A stretch of DNA of 64,000 nt from Xylophilus sp. GW821-FHT01B05 (GCA_038961845.1 CP152408.1:3224001-3288000); one strand, 5' to 3'. Positions 48,583-58,092 are shown, numbered from the stretch's first letter. The notes: a model not told the origin generated them from the letters alone. Program-made: numbers and translations.

Positions 48583-49011
48583 TCAGTTGCGCGCGGGTGG
48601 CTCGGTGATGAAGCCCACCTTGACGATGCCGGCGGCCTGGCACGCATAGATGATCTTGCCCACCGGCTCGTAGTCAGACTGCCAGTCGCCGCGGATGTGC
48701 ACCTCGGGTTGCGGGGTCTGCGCGGCCACCTTCTTCAGCTTGTCGGCCAGGCCTTCCACGTCGCGCACGGGGGTGTCGTACCAGTAGATCCGCCCTGCCG
48801 CATCCACCGACAGCACGACGGTCTCCGGCTTGCTTTCGCGCACCTCGTTGCGCTCCTTCGGCACCTGCACCGGAACCGAATAGTTAACGACCGGAATGGT
48901 GATGAGGAAGATGATCAGCAGCACCAACATCACGTCCACCAGCGGCGTGGTGTTGATGGCGGCGATGGCCTGGTCCTCGTCACCACCAGCCGATGGAATG
49001 TTCATTGCCAT
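48583..49011 (-). CDS. exbD: ExbD-family proton channel subunit (first copy)
   Basis: 142-residue ExbD with the helix INTTPLVDVMLVLLIIFLIT containing the channel aspartate and a periplasmic domain (TPQPEVHIRGDWQSDYEPVGKIIYACQAAGIVKVGF). It is related to, but clearly different from, the adjacent second ExbD. Encoded 34 bp after exbB. Confidence 0.93.
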   Translation of the reverse strand: MAMNIPSAGGDEDQAIAAINTTPLVDVMLVLLIIFLITIPVVNYSVPVQVPKERNEVRESKPETVVLSVDAAGRIYWYDTPVRDVEGLADKLKKVAAQTPQPEVHIRGDWQSDYEPVGKIIYACQAAGIVKVGFITEPPARN

Positions 49012-49045
49012 GGTGCGCCTTGGGTGGTGTGCAGTGGCAAGGGTG

Positions 49046-49882
49046 TCAGGCCGGAGCGCTACCGGCCAGGATCACGGAGTGCAGCTCGCCGCTGAACTCA
49101 CGCACGTCGTCCATCACGGTGATATTGCGGCGCAGCAGCCAGTTGTAGCCCAGCACGGCGGGCACGGCGACGGCCAGGCCGATGGCGGTCATGATCAGCG
49201 CCTCGCCCACCGGGCCGGCCACCTTGTCGATCGATGCCTGCCCGGCCACGCCAATGGCGGTGAGCGCGTGGTAGATGCCCCAGACGGTGCCAAACAAGCC
49301 CACGAACGGCGAGGTGGAGCCCACCGTTGCCAGCAAGGACATGCCGTTGCTCAGGCGCCGCTGCACGCGCTCTGTGGCGCGGTGGATGCACAGGTCCACG
49401 AAGTCGGCAAAGTCCACCTTGCCGCGCAGGCCGTCGTGCTTCTTGGTGGCATGCACACCGGCATCGGCGATGAAGCGGAACGGGCTGCCTTCGGCAAGCT
49501 TCTCGGTGCCGGCCTGCACGCTGCTGGCGTTCCAGAACGCGTCATCTACCTGCTTGGCCTGCCGGCCCATGCGGGTCTGCTCAAACAGCTTGATGACGAT
49601 CACATACCAACTGGCCATCGACATGATCACCAGAATGGCCAGCACGGCCTTGGTCACGGCATCGCTCTGCGCCCAAAGCGCGCCCAGACCATAGGGGCTG
49701 TCGACCTTGGCGCTTGCCGCCGGTGCCAGCGCAGCGGCGGCAGGCGCCACAGTGCTCGCGGCGTCCGTCGTCGACGCAGCTTCGGTTTGGGCCTGGACCG
49801 CGGGCGCTGCGCCCACAAGACAGAAGGCCAGGATCAATGCAGAGGCCGGCGCCAGCAGTCTTGCGATAAGCGTTTTCATCAT
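49046..49882 (-). CDS. exbB: ExbB/TolQ-family proton channel protein
   Basis: 278-residue ExbB. The start at 49882 (second ATG is adjacent) has GGAGAA upstream. An N-terminal signal-like stretch (MMKTLIARLLAPASALILAFCLVGAAPAVQAQ) and an Ala-rich periplasmic segment come before the MotA/ExbB core with three membrane helices (VLAILVIMSMASWYVIVIKL; GSTSPFVGLFGTVWGIYHAL; TAIGLAVAVPAVLGYNWLL). Heads an exbB-exbD-exbD-tonB-M81 group inside the larger locus, so energy transduction appears dedicated to this receptor. Confidence 0.93.
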   Translation of the reverse strand: MMKTLIARLLAPASALILAFCLVGAAPAVQAQTEAASTTDAASTVAPAAAALAPAASAKVDSPYGLGALWAQSDAVTKAVLAILVIMSMASWYVIVIKLFEQTRMGRQAKQVDDAFWNASSVQAGTEKLAEGSPFRFIADAGVHATKKHDGLRGKVDFADFVDLCIHRATERVQRRLSNGMSLLATVGSTSPFVGLFGTVWGIYHALTAIGVAGQASIDKVAGPVGEALIMTAIGLAVAVPAVLGYNWLLRRNITVMDDVREFSGELHSVILAGSAPA

Positions 49883-49929
49883 GGGGTTCTCCGGGAAAAA
49901 GGAAAGAGAAATCAAGGTAACTACTCACC

Positions 49930-49999
49930 CCGTTCGCCCTGAGCCTGTCGAAGGGCTTGGCGATGCGTGGCAGGCTTCGACAAGCTCAGCCCGAACGGT
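49930..49999. repeat. Inverted pair of the [12 protein letters not shown] repeat
   Basis: Two copies in opposite orientation, CGTTCGCCCTGAGCCTGTCG (49930-) and CTTCGACAAGCTCAGCCCGA (49974-), separated by about 20 bp. They can form a long hairpin in the 140-bp gap between the fusion gene and exbB, and may act as a transcription attenuator. Confidence 0.8.
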
Positions 50000-50022
50000 G
50001 TAGAGACCTGAGTAGTTACGAA

Positions 50023-52404
50023 TCAAGCGCCTTCGAGCTGGGCCATCACCTGGTCGACCTCTTCGGCCACGCGGCTCACGAAGGGCGGCAACAGCACCAG
50101 GGTCATGTGCTCGGCGCCTTCGACCACGTTCAGGCGGCCTCGCGTCGACAGCGCCGCATGCGCCTGCTGGTACTCGGGCCAGCGCTGCTGCACCGCGGCA
50201 GCGCCCTCGGTGCCAGGCGGCAGCTTCTGCAGCACCCCTGCCCACAGCACCGACAGCGGACGCGCCCCCAGATCGGGTGACGCACCGGCCTGCCGGGCCA
50301 CGTCTGGAAGGCTCACCAGCTCCTTCTTCATCGTGTCGAGGGCTTGCGGCGTGTAGGTCGCGGCCAGTTGCTGCAAGACATGGGGCATGTCGGCAAAGAT
50401 GGCCTGCACCGGCGCAAATTCCGGCGGCGGTGGGCCGCCAGCCTGGAACCTGGCGCGCTTGTCGCGCTCTGCGGCAAGCGGCGCCTCTGGCAACGCGTGG
50501 AACAGCTCGAACTGGTCCGGGTGGCTGGCGTCAAGCATGACGAGCCCCACCACTTGCTCTGGATACAGAGCGGTATAGACGCGGTTCAGCAAACCACCGA
50601 GCGAATGGCCGATCAGCACGATCGGGCCGCTCACGCCGGCGGCGGCCAGCAGCGCATGCAGGTCGCGCGCGTTGCGCTGCCCATCGAAGGGCGCATCGTC
50701 GGCATCGCTCCAGCCCATGCCCGCGCGGTCATAGCTGATCACCGGGTACTTGGCCGCCAGCGCTTTCTGCAGGCGTGCATAGAGCGGCGAGGCGCAGCCA
50801 CCGCCGGCTTCGATCACAAGCGTGGGCTGCGTGGCGCTGGCCGGCGCGGGGCCGCTGCGCTGCAGGTGCATCTTGCGGCCGCCCACGGTATAGAGCTCGC
50901 CGGGCGCGGGCATGTGCCAGGCGTGCGCTGCCGGCTTGCTGCCGCGCTGCGGCTGTTCCACGCGCGGCCAGTAGTCAAGGTCGCGCACGCGGTAGGGCAG
51001 CGCGGCGAAGTCGTTGCTGAGCGCACCCGGCGTGGAAACATAGAACACCGCCTTGGCGATGGGCGCGAACTGCGCGTGGAAGTGCTGCGCAGACTTGACC
51101 ACGATCAGCTTCTTGGCCGCCAGATCAATGCCCAGGCCGGTGAACATGTCGGTCGACATGACCTGGCTGCGCTTGCTGATGAGCACGATGCCCAGGCCGT
51201 TGGCGGCCTGCACCCACACGCTGCGCCCCAGGACCGTGCGCGTGCCAGGTGTAAGGCCGGCTTGCGTGTAGTCGTCGTGCACGGCTTTGACCGTTACGCG
51301 CAGGTCAACCGGGTCGCCCGAGGCCTCTCCGCATTTGCCGCCCAGGCGCAGGTCGAAGCTGGCGCCAACACCTGCGTCATGGCACAGGTGGATCGCGCCC
51401 AGGTCCCAGAAGGCACCCATGGCCACGTTGGCGATGTTCTGCTCCAGCACGGCACGCAGGATGAAGGTGGCATCGCTGGTGGCGCCGCCGCCGGCGTTGT
51501 CTGACATGTCGGCCAGCACCACGGGGCCGCCCTCCACTGCCAGCGCCTTGCGCAAGGCCTCGTCTACCGACAGCGCGCCTGCGCCGATCTGGTGGCGCAG
51601 GTTCCAGAATTCCTGGCCCAGTTCATCCGCGAGTTTCGCGGCCAGCGCCGGATTGTTGTCCGTCACCACCCACAGCTTGGCACCCGCCTCAGGCACATCG
51701 GCCCATGGGAAGCCATGGCCCAACGATACCGACAGCACGCCCGGCAGTTGCTCGCACTCCTGCATGCGGCGCACAAAGCCGGCCATGGGCTCGCGCGTGG
51801 TGTGCCAGAGGCCGACCATACGGCAATCGTGCACGGCCGTGGTGGGCCGCACGCGGCCTTCTGCGGCGTCGATCACGATGCGGGTCAGCTCGCGCAGGCG
51901 CAGCGCCACGTCGGTGTGGGGGTACTCCTTGTAGCCCACGATCACGTCCGACTGGCTCAGCATCTGCTGCGTGAAGTGGCAATGCAGGTCCAGCTCGACA
52001 CCGATCGGCACCTTGGGCCCGACGATGGCGCGCACGCGCGAGATCAGGTCGCCCTCGCAATCGTCGTAGCCGTCGGCGACCATGGCGCCGTGCAGCACCA
52101 GGATCACGCCATCCACCGGGCCGGCCCGGGTCAGATCGGCAAGGATCTCGTCGCGCAGGTTTTCATACACCGCGCGCACGGTGCGGCCCAGCGGCTGCGC
52201 AAAGGCCAGCAGGCTCTCGACCATGTCGTGGCCTTCGGCTGCCAGCAGCCTGCGCAGCTCTATCGCGAACATGCCATAGCCGTCTGCATCACGCGTGCTG
52301 GAGTCACCGTGGAACACGCCGTATTCGTTGAAACTGCCCCAGCCGGTGGGGGCCGACACGAAGGTGTTGGTTTCCGTGGCAAGAAGGGTGGTGAAGAACT
52401 TCAT
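50023..52404 (-). CDS. M81 metallopeptidase (MlrC-like) fused to an alpha/beta hydrolase
   Basis: 793-residue two-domain protein. Residues 1-485 are an MlrC-like M81 domain: ATETNTFVSAP, Asp139/His141 in VGVELDLHCHFT-type context (GVELDLHCHFTQQM), His163 in YKEYPHTD, and DNAGGGATSDATFILR. Residues about 505-793 are an alpha/beta hydrolase with the nucleophile Ser601 in LIGHSLGGLLNRVY and a late His in VVEGAEHMTLVLLPP. The frame is continuous, with no sign of an internal start. No signal peptide. The start overlaps the serine-hydrolase stop (ATGA). The fused hydrolase may act on an ester or amide product of the M81 step. Confidence 0.88.
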   Translation of the reverse strand: MKFFTTLLATETNTFVSAPTGWGSFNEYGVFHGDSSTRDADGYGMFAIELRRLLAAEGHDMVESLLAFAQPLGRTVRAVYENLRDEILADLTRAGPVDGVILVLHGAMVADGYDDCEGDLISRVRAIVGPKVPIGVELDLHCHFTQQMLSQSDVIVGYKEYPHTDVALRLRELTRIVIDAAEGRVRPTTAVHDCRMVGLWHTTREPMAGFVRRMQECEQLPGVLSVSLGHGFPWADVPEAGAKLWVVTDNNPALAAKLADELGQEFWNLRHQIGAGALSVDEALRKALAVEGGPVVLADMSDNAGGGATSDATFILRAVLEQNIANVAMGAFWDLGAIHLCHDAGVGASFDLRLGGKCGEASGDPVDLRVTVKAVHDDYTQAGLTPGTRTVLGRSVWVQAANGLGIVLISKRSQVMSTDMFTGLGIDLAAKKLIVVKSAQHFHAQFAPIAKAVFYVSTPGALSNDFAALPYRVRDLDYWPRVEQPQRGSKPAAHAWHMPAPGELYTVGGRKMHLQRSGPAPASATQPTLVIEAGGGCASPLYARLQKALAAKYPVISYDRAGMGWSDADDAPFDGQRNARDLHALLAAAGVSGPIVLIGHSLGGLLNRVYTALYPEQVVGLVMLDASHPDQFELFHALPEAPLAAERDKRARFQAGGPPPPEFAPVQAIFADMPHVLQQLAATYTPQALDTMKKELVSLPDVARQAGASPDLGARPLSVLWAGVLQKLPPGTEGAAAVQQRWPEYQQAHAALSTRGRLNVVEGAEHMTLVLLPPFVSRVAEEVDQVMAQLEGA

Positions 52405-54077
52405 GCGCTGGCCTCTTGGCGAACAAGGTGGATGCGGCGGGTGCGCAAGGTGTCCAGGCGCAGGCCCACGACCTGGCCCGCATTGCGCTCGACGTTGAGG
52501 ATCGATCTGCCCAGTTGGGCCAGCACCGGGTCGGTCGAGGTAAGCACCATGACGTCGTCCGAGAGGATCTTCAGTGCTGCGGCCTGGTGGCCGTAGCGGC
52601 CCTGCACGGTCAACAGCAAGTTGCCGTCTACCAGCTCCATCTGCGCGCTGGCGTCAAGGTCTGCGCTGCGATAGCTGCCGCACAGCTGCGTTGCCAGCGA
52701 GGCGGCGTCGGGCGGCACATCGGGCAGCAGCTCGAAGCGGCGCGGGTTCCCGCCCTCGCGCAGGGTAAAGGCGTGGGGCGCTTTCTCTGCATCCACCACA
52801 TCGGACACATCGATTTCCAGGTCATTGGTGGGCAGGTCCTGCAGGCCCAGCCACAAGCGGCTTTCGTCCTCGTGCATGACCAGGTTGGCAGAACCCTGCC
52901 AGGACATGGCCAGCTTGCCGCCGACGTCGGCAAAGCTGACCACGCTGCCGGTGGTCGGTGCGTGGTAGCGCTGGCCAAGCAGCGCAGGGTACGCCGCAGC
53001 TTTTGGACGCTCGTCCTGGGGTTCGGGCAGCTTGTCGGCCAGCAGCAGCTCGACCAGCTTGATCGACAGCGCGCTTGGCGATACCGGCGCCCCGTTCGCC
53101 ATGATGATGATGTCCAGGCCATGGCCAGGCACGGTGAGCATCTGCGACGATGCGCCAAGCACGGCGCCCGCGTGGTGGATGATTTCCACCCCGCGGTAGG
53201 GATGCCGGGCCTGCCCGCAGCCATAGCTCACCGTGGCGCCAGAAGACAGCGTGGTCGGTGCCGACAACAGCGCCCAGGTCTCGGCGCTGCCCACGGCTCT
53301 TTCGCTGCTGCGCAGGTGTTCGAGCCAGCGCAGCATGTCGTCCACCGTCGAGATCAGCGAGCCGCCGCCGTCGAGTTCGCAGGGGTAGAGGCCACGCTTC
53401 CATCCGCCGCCAAGCGCCGGCATGTAGAGGCCGGCAAGGCGGGCGTGTACCTCCAGATCGGTGTCTACCGATTCGGTGTCGGGCATGCCCAAGGGGCCGA
53501 ATACGCGCGCCTTCAGGAAGGCGTTGAAGCTCTGCCCGCTGACGCGCTCGATGATCTTCGCCAGCAGGTGGTAGCCGCCATTGCTGTAGACCATCTGCGT
53601 GCCGGGCTCGAAGTTCAGCTCGCTCTGGCGGGCCATCGCCGGCAGCCCCGGCCCCGCCGCATGAAAGGTCAGCCCGTGCGCGATGGCCCACAGCTCGTCA
53701 TGGCCACGCCAGCCACTGGTGTGGGTCATCAACTGACGTAGCGTGGGGCCGTTGGCGCTCAGCTGCGGCAGCTCGGGCAGGTGCTTTTGCGCCATGTCGT
53801 CGATGTCGAGCAGGCCGTCCTCGGCCAGCAACAGCACGGCAAATGCCGTGAACTGCTTGCTGGTCGAAGCGATGCGCATGCGGGTGGTTGGCGTAAGGGC
53901 CACGCCCAGCTCCAGGCTGGCCATGCCAAAGGCACGGCGATACAGCAGCTTGCCGTTTTGCGCGACGCCGATCACCAGACCGGGCGCATCGCTGCGGTTG
54001 AGGGGCGCCAGCAAGGCATCGATCGCGGCAAGTCCGGCCGGCACCTGGGCAACCGGGGTGGGAGTGGATTCAGACAT
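52401..54077 (-). CDS. D-aminopeptidase/MlrB-like serine hydrolase
   Basis: 558-residue penicillin-recognising hydrolase without signal peptide. Active-site motifs: SxxK in IASTSKQF (Ser71, Lys74), YxN in MVYSNGGY and a His-x-Gly in IIHHAGAVLG. Beyond the catalytic domain (about 360 residues) it has two C-terminal beta-rich regions, the layout known from Ochrobactrum D-aminopeptidase. MlrB of microcystin degraders belongs to the same superfamily. Follows the MFS transporter gene and overlaps the M81 fusion gene, so a cytoplasmic peptidase is likely. Confidence 0.85.
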   Translation of the reverse strand: MSESTPTPVAQVPAGLAAIDALLAPLNRSDAPGLVIGVAQNGKLLYRRAFGMASLELGVALTPTTRMRIASTSKQFTAFAVLLLAEDGLLDIDDMAQKHLPELPQLSANGPTLRQLMTHTSGWRGHDELWAIAHGLTFHAAGPGLPAMARQSELNFEPGTQMVYSNGGYHLLAKIIERVSGQSFNAFLKARVFGPLGMPDTESVDTDLEVHARLAGLYMPALGGGWKRGLYPCELDGGGSLISTVDDMLRWLEHLRSSERAVGSAETWALLSAPTTLSSGATVSYGCGQARHPYRGVEIIHHAGAVLGASSQMLTVPGHGLDIIIMANGAPVSPSALSIKLVELLLADKLPEPQDERPKAAAYPALLGQRYHAPTTGSVVSFADVGGKLAMSWQGSANLVMHEDESRLWLGLQDLPTNDLEIDVSDVVDAEKAPHAFTLREGGNPRRFELLPDVPPDAASLATQLCGSYRSADLDASAQMELVDGNLLLTVQGRYGHQAAALKILSDDVMVLTSTDPVLAQLGRSILNVERNAGQVVGLRLDTLRTRRIHLVRQEASA

Positions 54078-54119
54078 GGAAAGCTCGGGTTGTTGGGACA
54101 GGGAAGAACATCGAAGGCA

Positions 54120-55514
54120 TCAGGAAGAGGTCTGTGCCGCGCGCATCAGGCGCACAAATGCGCCTTCGGACAAACGCAGCATCAGCGCCCCCAGGACGCC
54201 GCCGATCAGCGTCGTGGCGACGACGGCGGTGGCCAAGCCGTTGGGCACGGACTTGAGGCTGTCGGACAGCACACCGACCGTGAGCGGGCCCAGCACGCCG
54301 AAAGGCAGGCTGGCCATGGTGAGCAAGGCGATGGTCCGGCTGCGCAGGTGCGCCGGGGCCGCGTCCTGCAGCACGTTGGGCAGCAGCACCGCGCCGCTAA
54401 TGAGGGGCACGACCAGCAAGGCCAGCAGCATGAAGACGTCGGTCGACGAACGCATGAACAGCATCAGGACCGACAACAGCGCAGCCGCGAGATTGCCCAG
54501 CATGATGATGCGCAGTGCGGCCGCAGGCCCCATGCGGCGCTGCATGAAGCGCATCACGCCGACACCCACCGCGCCGCCGACCAGCGTGCCGGTGAGGAAG
54601 GCCAGGCCGATGCCTCGCCCCACCTCTGCCGGTGTCGCGCCAAACTCGCGCGCCGCGACGATCGGCAGCCAGCTGCCGATCGAGCTCAGCCCGACCGAGC
54701 CCAGGCCAAAGCCGGTCACCAGGCAGGCAAAGGTGCGCCAATGCGCGCGCAGGTGCTCACGGAAGGTGATGGCGTTGTCGGGGGTGACGGCATCGAAGCC
54801 CTCTGCCGCTGGCGTCCCTGCCTTGCCCCGGCCTTTGGTTCGACGGATCGACAGCACCAGCAAGGCCACGGGCGCGCCCAGCGCGGCCATGACGAAGAAG
54901 GTCAGCCGCCATGCCTCGTATGCCTGCATGGACACGGGCAGCAGGTGCCGTATGTGGTCGGTCAGGTTCACGACGCTGCCGCCCGCCAGCGCGCCCAGGG
55001 CACCGCCGAAAATGATGGACAGCGCAAACACCGCGTTGGCCAACACCCGCTGCGCCCGTGGGAACAGGTCGGGGATCATGCTGTTGGTGATGGGCGTGAG
55101 ACCGGCCTCGCCCACTCCCAGGCCAATGGAGGCGATGAACAACACGCCATAGCCCTCTGCCGTGCCGCGCAGGCCGGTCGCGGCGCTCCACAGCACCACG
55201 CAGGCGGCCAGCACCACGCGGCGGTCGTAGCGGTCGCTGAGCCAGCCCAGCGGCAGCGTGGCGATGCCGGTGAACAGCACCAGGCCCGCGCCCTGCAGCA
55301 AACCCAGCTGGGTGTCGGACAAGGTGAGCGAGTGCCGCATCGGCTCGGTCAGCAGCGTGAGCACGACCTTGTCGACCGCGCCCAACACCGTTGCGACGAC
55401 CAGCACGGCCAGCGCGTACCAGGCGCTGAGCGGTGCTTTCTGGGTTGCTGCAAGCGGTCCGGCATGTGGTGCCTCCATCGTCAACGGCACCGAACCCGGA
55501 GTAATGCTCGACAT
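54120..55514 (-). CDS. MFS transporter
   Basis: Major facilitator of 464 residues with about twelve membrane segments and the loop motif GWLSDRYDRRVVLAACV (motif A). The pattern with GLGVGEAGLTPITNSMIPDLFP resembles the spinster/anion-symporter type. Lies two bases after the TonB receptor stop and before the serine-hydrolase gene; it probably moves the imported compound across the inner membrane, the role MlrD plays in microcystin degraders. Confidence 0.9.
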   Translation of the reverse strand: MSSITPGSVPLTMEAPHAGPLAATQKAPLSAWYALAVLVVATVLGAVDKVVLTLLTEPMRHSLTLSDTQLGLLQGAGLVLFTGIATLPLGWLSDRYDRRVVLAACVVLWSAATGLRGTAEGYGVLFIASIGLGVGEAGLTPITNSMIPDLFPRAQRVLANAVFALSIIFGGALGALAGGSVVNLTDHIRHLLPVSMQAYEAWRLTFFVMAALGAPVALLVLSIRRTKGRGKAGTPAAEGFDAVTPDNAITFREHLRAHWRTFACLVTGFGLGSVGLSSIGSWLPIVAAREFGATPAEVGRGIGLAFLTGTLVGGAVGVGVMRFMQRRMGPAAALRIIMLGNLAAALLSVLMLFMRSSTDVFMLLALLVVPLISGAVLLPNVLQDAAPAHLRSRTIALLTMASLPFGVLGPLTVGVLSDSLKSVPNGLATAVVATTLIGGVLGALMLRLSEGAFVRLMRAAQTSS

Positions 55515-55516
55515 GG

Positions 55517-58021
55517 TCAGAACGGCACGGTCATGGCCACGCCGATGGTGCGCGGCGGGGCCACCGCGACCAGCGCCTGGTTCGGGACAAGGCCCGCCTC
55601 GGCAGACAGGATGCCCCGCCTGTCGGCCAGATTACGGACGTAGGCAGAGACATTGAAGCGCTTGAAATCAATGCCGGCCTGCAGATCGATCTGCGTGAAG
55701 GCCGCCAGCTTGATGCTGGGCGCCACGGTGCTGCCGGGATAGCCCGCATCGCGCTTGCCGGTGTAGCGCGCGCTGATGCCAACGTAGGCGTCGTGATCGG
55801 CAAGCTTGAAGTTGCGTGTCACCCCGGCCGCAGCCGAGAAGCGCGGCGTCGTCGGCAAGCGCGCGCCGGCCTTGGCCTGGAGTCCTGCAGCGTCGGTGGT
55901 CAGGCGTGCATCGATCAGGGACACGGAGGTGTGGGCGCGCCAATCGCGGTTGGGCAGCCAGTTGAGCATCAGCTCGCTGCCACGGATGCGGGCATCGCCT
56001 GCGTTGGTGTAGAAGCCGAAGCCGCCATCGCGGATCGGCTGCTGGATGTTGCTCCACTCGATGTCGTAGACGGTGGCTTCCACAGACAAGGTCCGGTCCA
56101 GCAGGTCGGCCTTGTAGCCCAGCTCATAGCTCCACAGCGAATCCGACTCGAACATCGGTTTCACGACGTCCCGGTTGGTGTTGGGCTTGAGCCCGTTGGG
56201 CCCGCCCGGCCGGTAGCCGCTCGCCGCGCGGAAGTACACATTGCTGATGTTCGTGAGGGCGTACTTGACGGTAGCAAGGTAGGTGGTCGGGCTCTCGGCC
56301 GAGGTTCCGCCACCTGTTGAGGGCACAGGGCCCACCAACAGGCCAGAAGATGCGTCGGTGTAGGACTGCTTGTTGTGTGCCACGCGCACGCCACCGGTGA
56401 AGGACAAGGCGGGCGTTGCGTGCCAGGTGACGTCACCGTAGGCCGCCGTCTCGCGGTAGCGGCTGGGCTTGGCCGACATCAGCAGGTTGATGTCGGGAAG
56501 CCCGCCGCTCAGGTTCGCATCGATCCGGCCATCCGTGCTGCCGCGCTCGCGGTTCAGGTAGAGGCCGGCAAGCCATTCGATCGAGGAGCCCGAGCGCGAG
56601 GTCAGGCGAAACTCCTGGCTGACCCGGTGCTGGTCCACGTTGCTGATCAGCGGGACCGAGGTGGCCGGCAGGCCCGCGCCCCTCACCACGGGCAGGTAGA
56701 CGCTGCTGATGTCTGCGGAGTTGCGGATCTTCACGTCCTGCGACGAGGTGATCGAGTTCAGGCGGGCCCAGCCAAAGTCGTATTCCACATCCATGCCCAG
56801 CAAGGTCGTGCGGTTGCTGTAGGGCTCGCTCGTGTACAGCTGCCGCGCCCGGGCCCCATTGATCGAGCGGCCGGTCGCGATATCCATGTCTTCAAAGCCC
56901 AGACCCTGGCGACGCACCTCTTGGGTTGTGGCCGTCAGGCGAACGGTCAGGTCTCTGGTGGGCGTCACCATCAAGGAGATCCGGCCGCCTTCGGTACGGC
57001 CGCGGTCGATGTTGTTGCCCGCGGCTGGGCCGACGGCGTCATAGCTGCCACCCACGCGGTCGCTGAAGGCGGCGATGCGCACGGCAGCCACATCCTCCTT
57101 GATCGGCACGTTGAGCACGGTGCTTACCGTGTTGCCAGGGCCACCGCCCTCGGTCCATGAGGTACCGAACTTCACCGAGCCCGAGAACTCGCTCGAATCA
57201 GGCTGATTGGTCACGTACTTGAGCACGCCCCCCATGGCACCCGCGCCATACAGCGTGCCCTGCGGGCCGCGCAGGACCTCGATGTGGTGCAGGTCGAGCA
57301 TGCCCATGTCCAGCGGGCTGAAGCCGCCAAGCGCATAGGCCGAGCTCATGCCCGTTGCCACGTCGTCGATGTACACCCCCACGGTGGCGATGGTCTGCGA
57401 AGGGCCGGTGGTCAGCCCACGCATGCTGAGCGAGCCACCCACGGTGCCGCTGCTGGTGAGGGTCACGCCTGGTTGGTCGGCAATGTAGTCGGCCAGGTTC
57501 TTGGCGCCTTCGCGCTCCAGCTTCTCGCTCGGCAGCACGTTGACCTGCATCGGCACCTCACGCACCGGCTCGCGGCGGCGGGTGGCCGTGACGGTGACGC
57601 TGTCGAGCGCCTGGGGGCGCTCTTCGGCCGGTGGCGTCGCCGCATGGACAGCCGGCGCAGCGGCATAGATCACGATCGCACCATCGTCGCCGCGGCGCGT
57701 GAGCAGCGGGGTTCCTTCAAGCAGGCGCGACAGCGCCTCTTGCGGCGAGAGCGCACCCTTCACGCCTCGCGTGGCCACGCCACTGACATCGTCAACCTTG
57801 TAGAGCAACTGCACGCCACCCTGGGCGGCATAGGCATCGAGTGCGGTCTTCAGGTCGCCGCCGCCGACATCGAAGCCTTGTTGCGCCGGGCTTTGCGCCT
57901 GGGCCTGCATGGACAGCCCTCCCATCAGCGCCCACGTACCTCCCACGACCCAAGGGCGGATGGCCATCCATTTGCGCTTATTCACGGACAGCAGACGGGG
58001 GCTTGGCACGACTCGATTCAT
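55517..58021 (-). CDS. TonB-dependent receptor with N-terminal STN signalling domain
   Basis: 834-residue outer-membrane receptor, start MNRVVPSPRLLSVNKRKW at 58021 (GGAAGA upstream). After the signal peptide (cleaved near AQAQSPAQ) comes an STN domain (FDVGGGDLKTALDAYAAQGGVQLLYKVDDVSG), which relays ligand binding to FecR, then the TonB-box-like DSVTVTATRR, the plug (LRGPQGTLYGAGAMGGVLKYVT) and a 22-strand barrel ending in Phe. Its own ECF-type promoter lies just upstream, after fecR. Ligand unknown. Confidence 0.93.
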   Translation of the reverse strand: MNRVVPSPRLLSVNKRKWMAIRPWVVGGTWALMGGLSMQAQAQSPAQQGFDVGGGDLKTALDAYAAQGGVQLLYKVDDVSGVATRGVKGALSPQEALSRLLEGTPLLTRRGDDGAIVIYAAAPAVHAATPPAEERPQALDSVTVTATRRREPVREVPMQVNVLPSEKLEREGAKNLADYIADQPGVTLTSSGTVGGSLSMRGLTTGPSQTIATVGVYIDDVATGMSSAYALGGFSPLDMGMLDLHHIEVLRGPQGTLYGAGAMGGVLKYVTNQPDSSEFSGSVKFGTSWTEGGGPGNTVSTVLNVPIKEDVAAVRIAAFSDRVGGSYDAVGPAAGNNIDRGRTEGGRISLMVTPTRDLTVRLTATTQEVRRQGLGFEDMDIATGRSINGARARQLYTSEPYSNRTTLLGMDVEYDFGWARLNSITSSQDVKIRNSADISSVYLPVVRGAGLPATSVPLISNVDQHRVSQEFRLTSRSGSSIEWLAGLYLNRERGSTDGRIDANLSGGLPDINLLMSAKPSRYRETAAYGDVTWHATPALSFTGGVRVAHNKQSYTDASSGLLVGPVPSTGGGTSAESPTTYLATVKYALTNISNVYFRAASGYRPGGPNGLKPNTNRDVVKPMFESDSLWSYELGYKADLLDRTLSVEATVYDIEWSNIQQPIRDGGFGFYTNAGDARIRGSELMLNWLPNRDWRAHTSVSLIDARLTTDAAGLQAKAGARLPTTPRFSAAAGVTRNFKLADHDAYVGISARYTGKRDAGYPGSTVAPSIKLAAFTQIDLQAGIDFKRFNVSAYVRNLADRRGILSAEAGLVPNQALVAVAPPRTIGVAMTVPF

Positions 58022-58058
58022 GATGATCTTCCAGCGTGGTATTTGTTTGGGTACCCAC

Positions 58059-58088
58059 TGAGACGAATGCCCCGTCACATTCCGGTAA
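58059..58088 (-). promoter_or_regulatory. ECF-type promoter of the TonB receptor gene
   Basis: On the minus strand TTACCGGAA (58088-58080), 13 bases, then TCGTCTCA (58066-58059), 38 bp upstream of the start codon. The same two boxes with the same 13-base spacing occur upstream of the sigma gene and the STN protein gene. Confidence 0.75.
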
Positions 58089-58092
58089 TAAG

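Noticed and set aside
46018..54077. Calling the locus a microcystin-degradation (mlr) cluster
   Set aside because: MlrA is absent and M81 and beta-lactamase-like hydrolases are widespread; only the broader reading as peptide or amide catabolism is supported.
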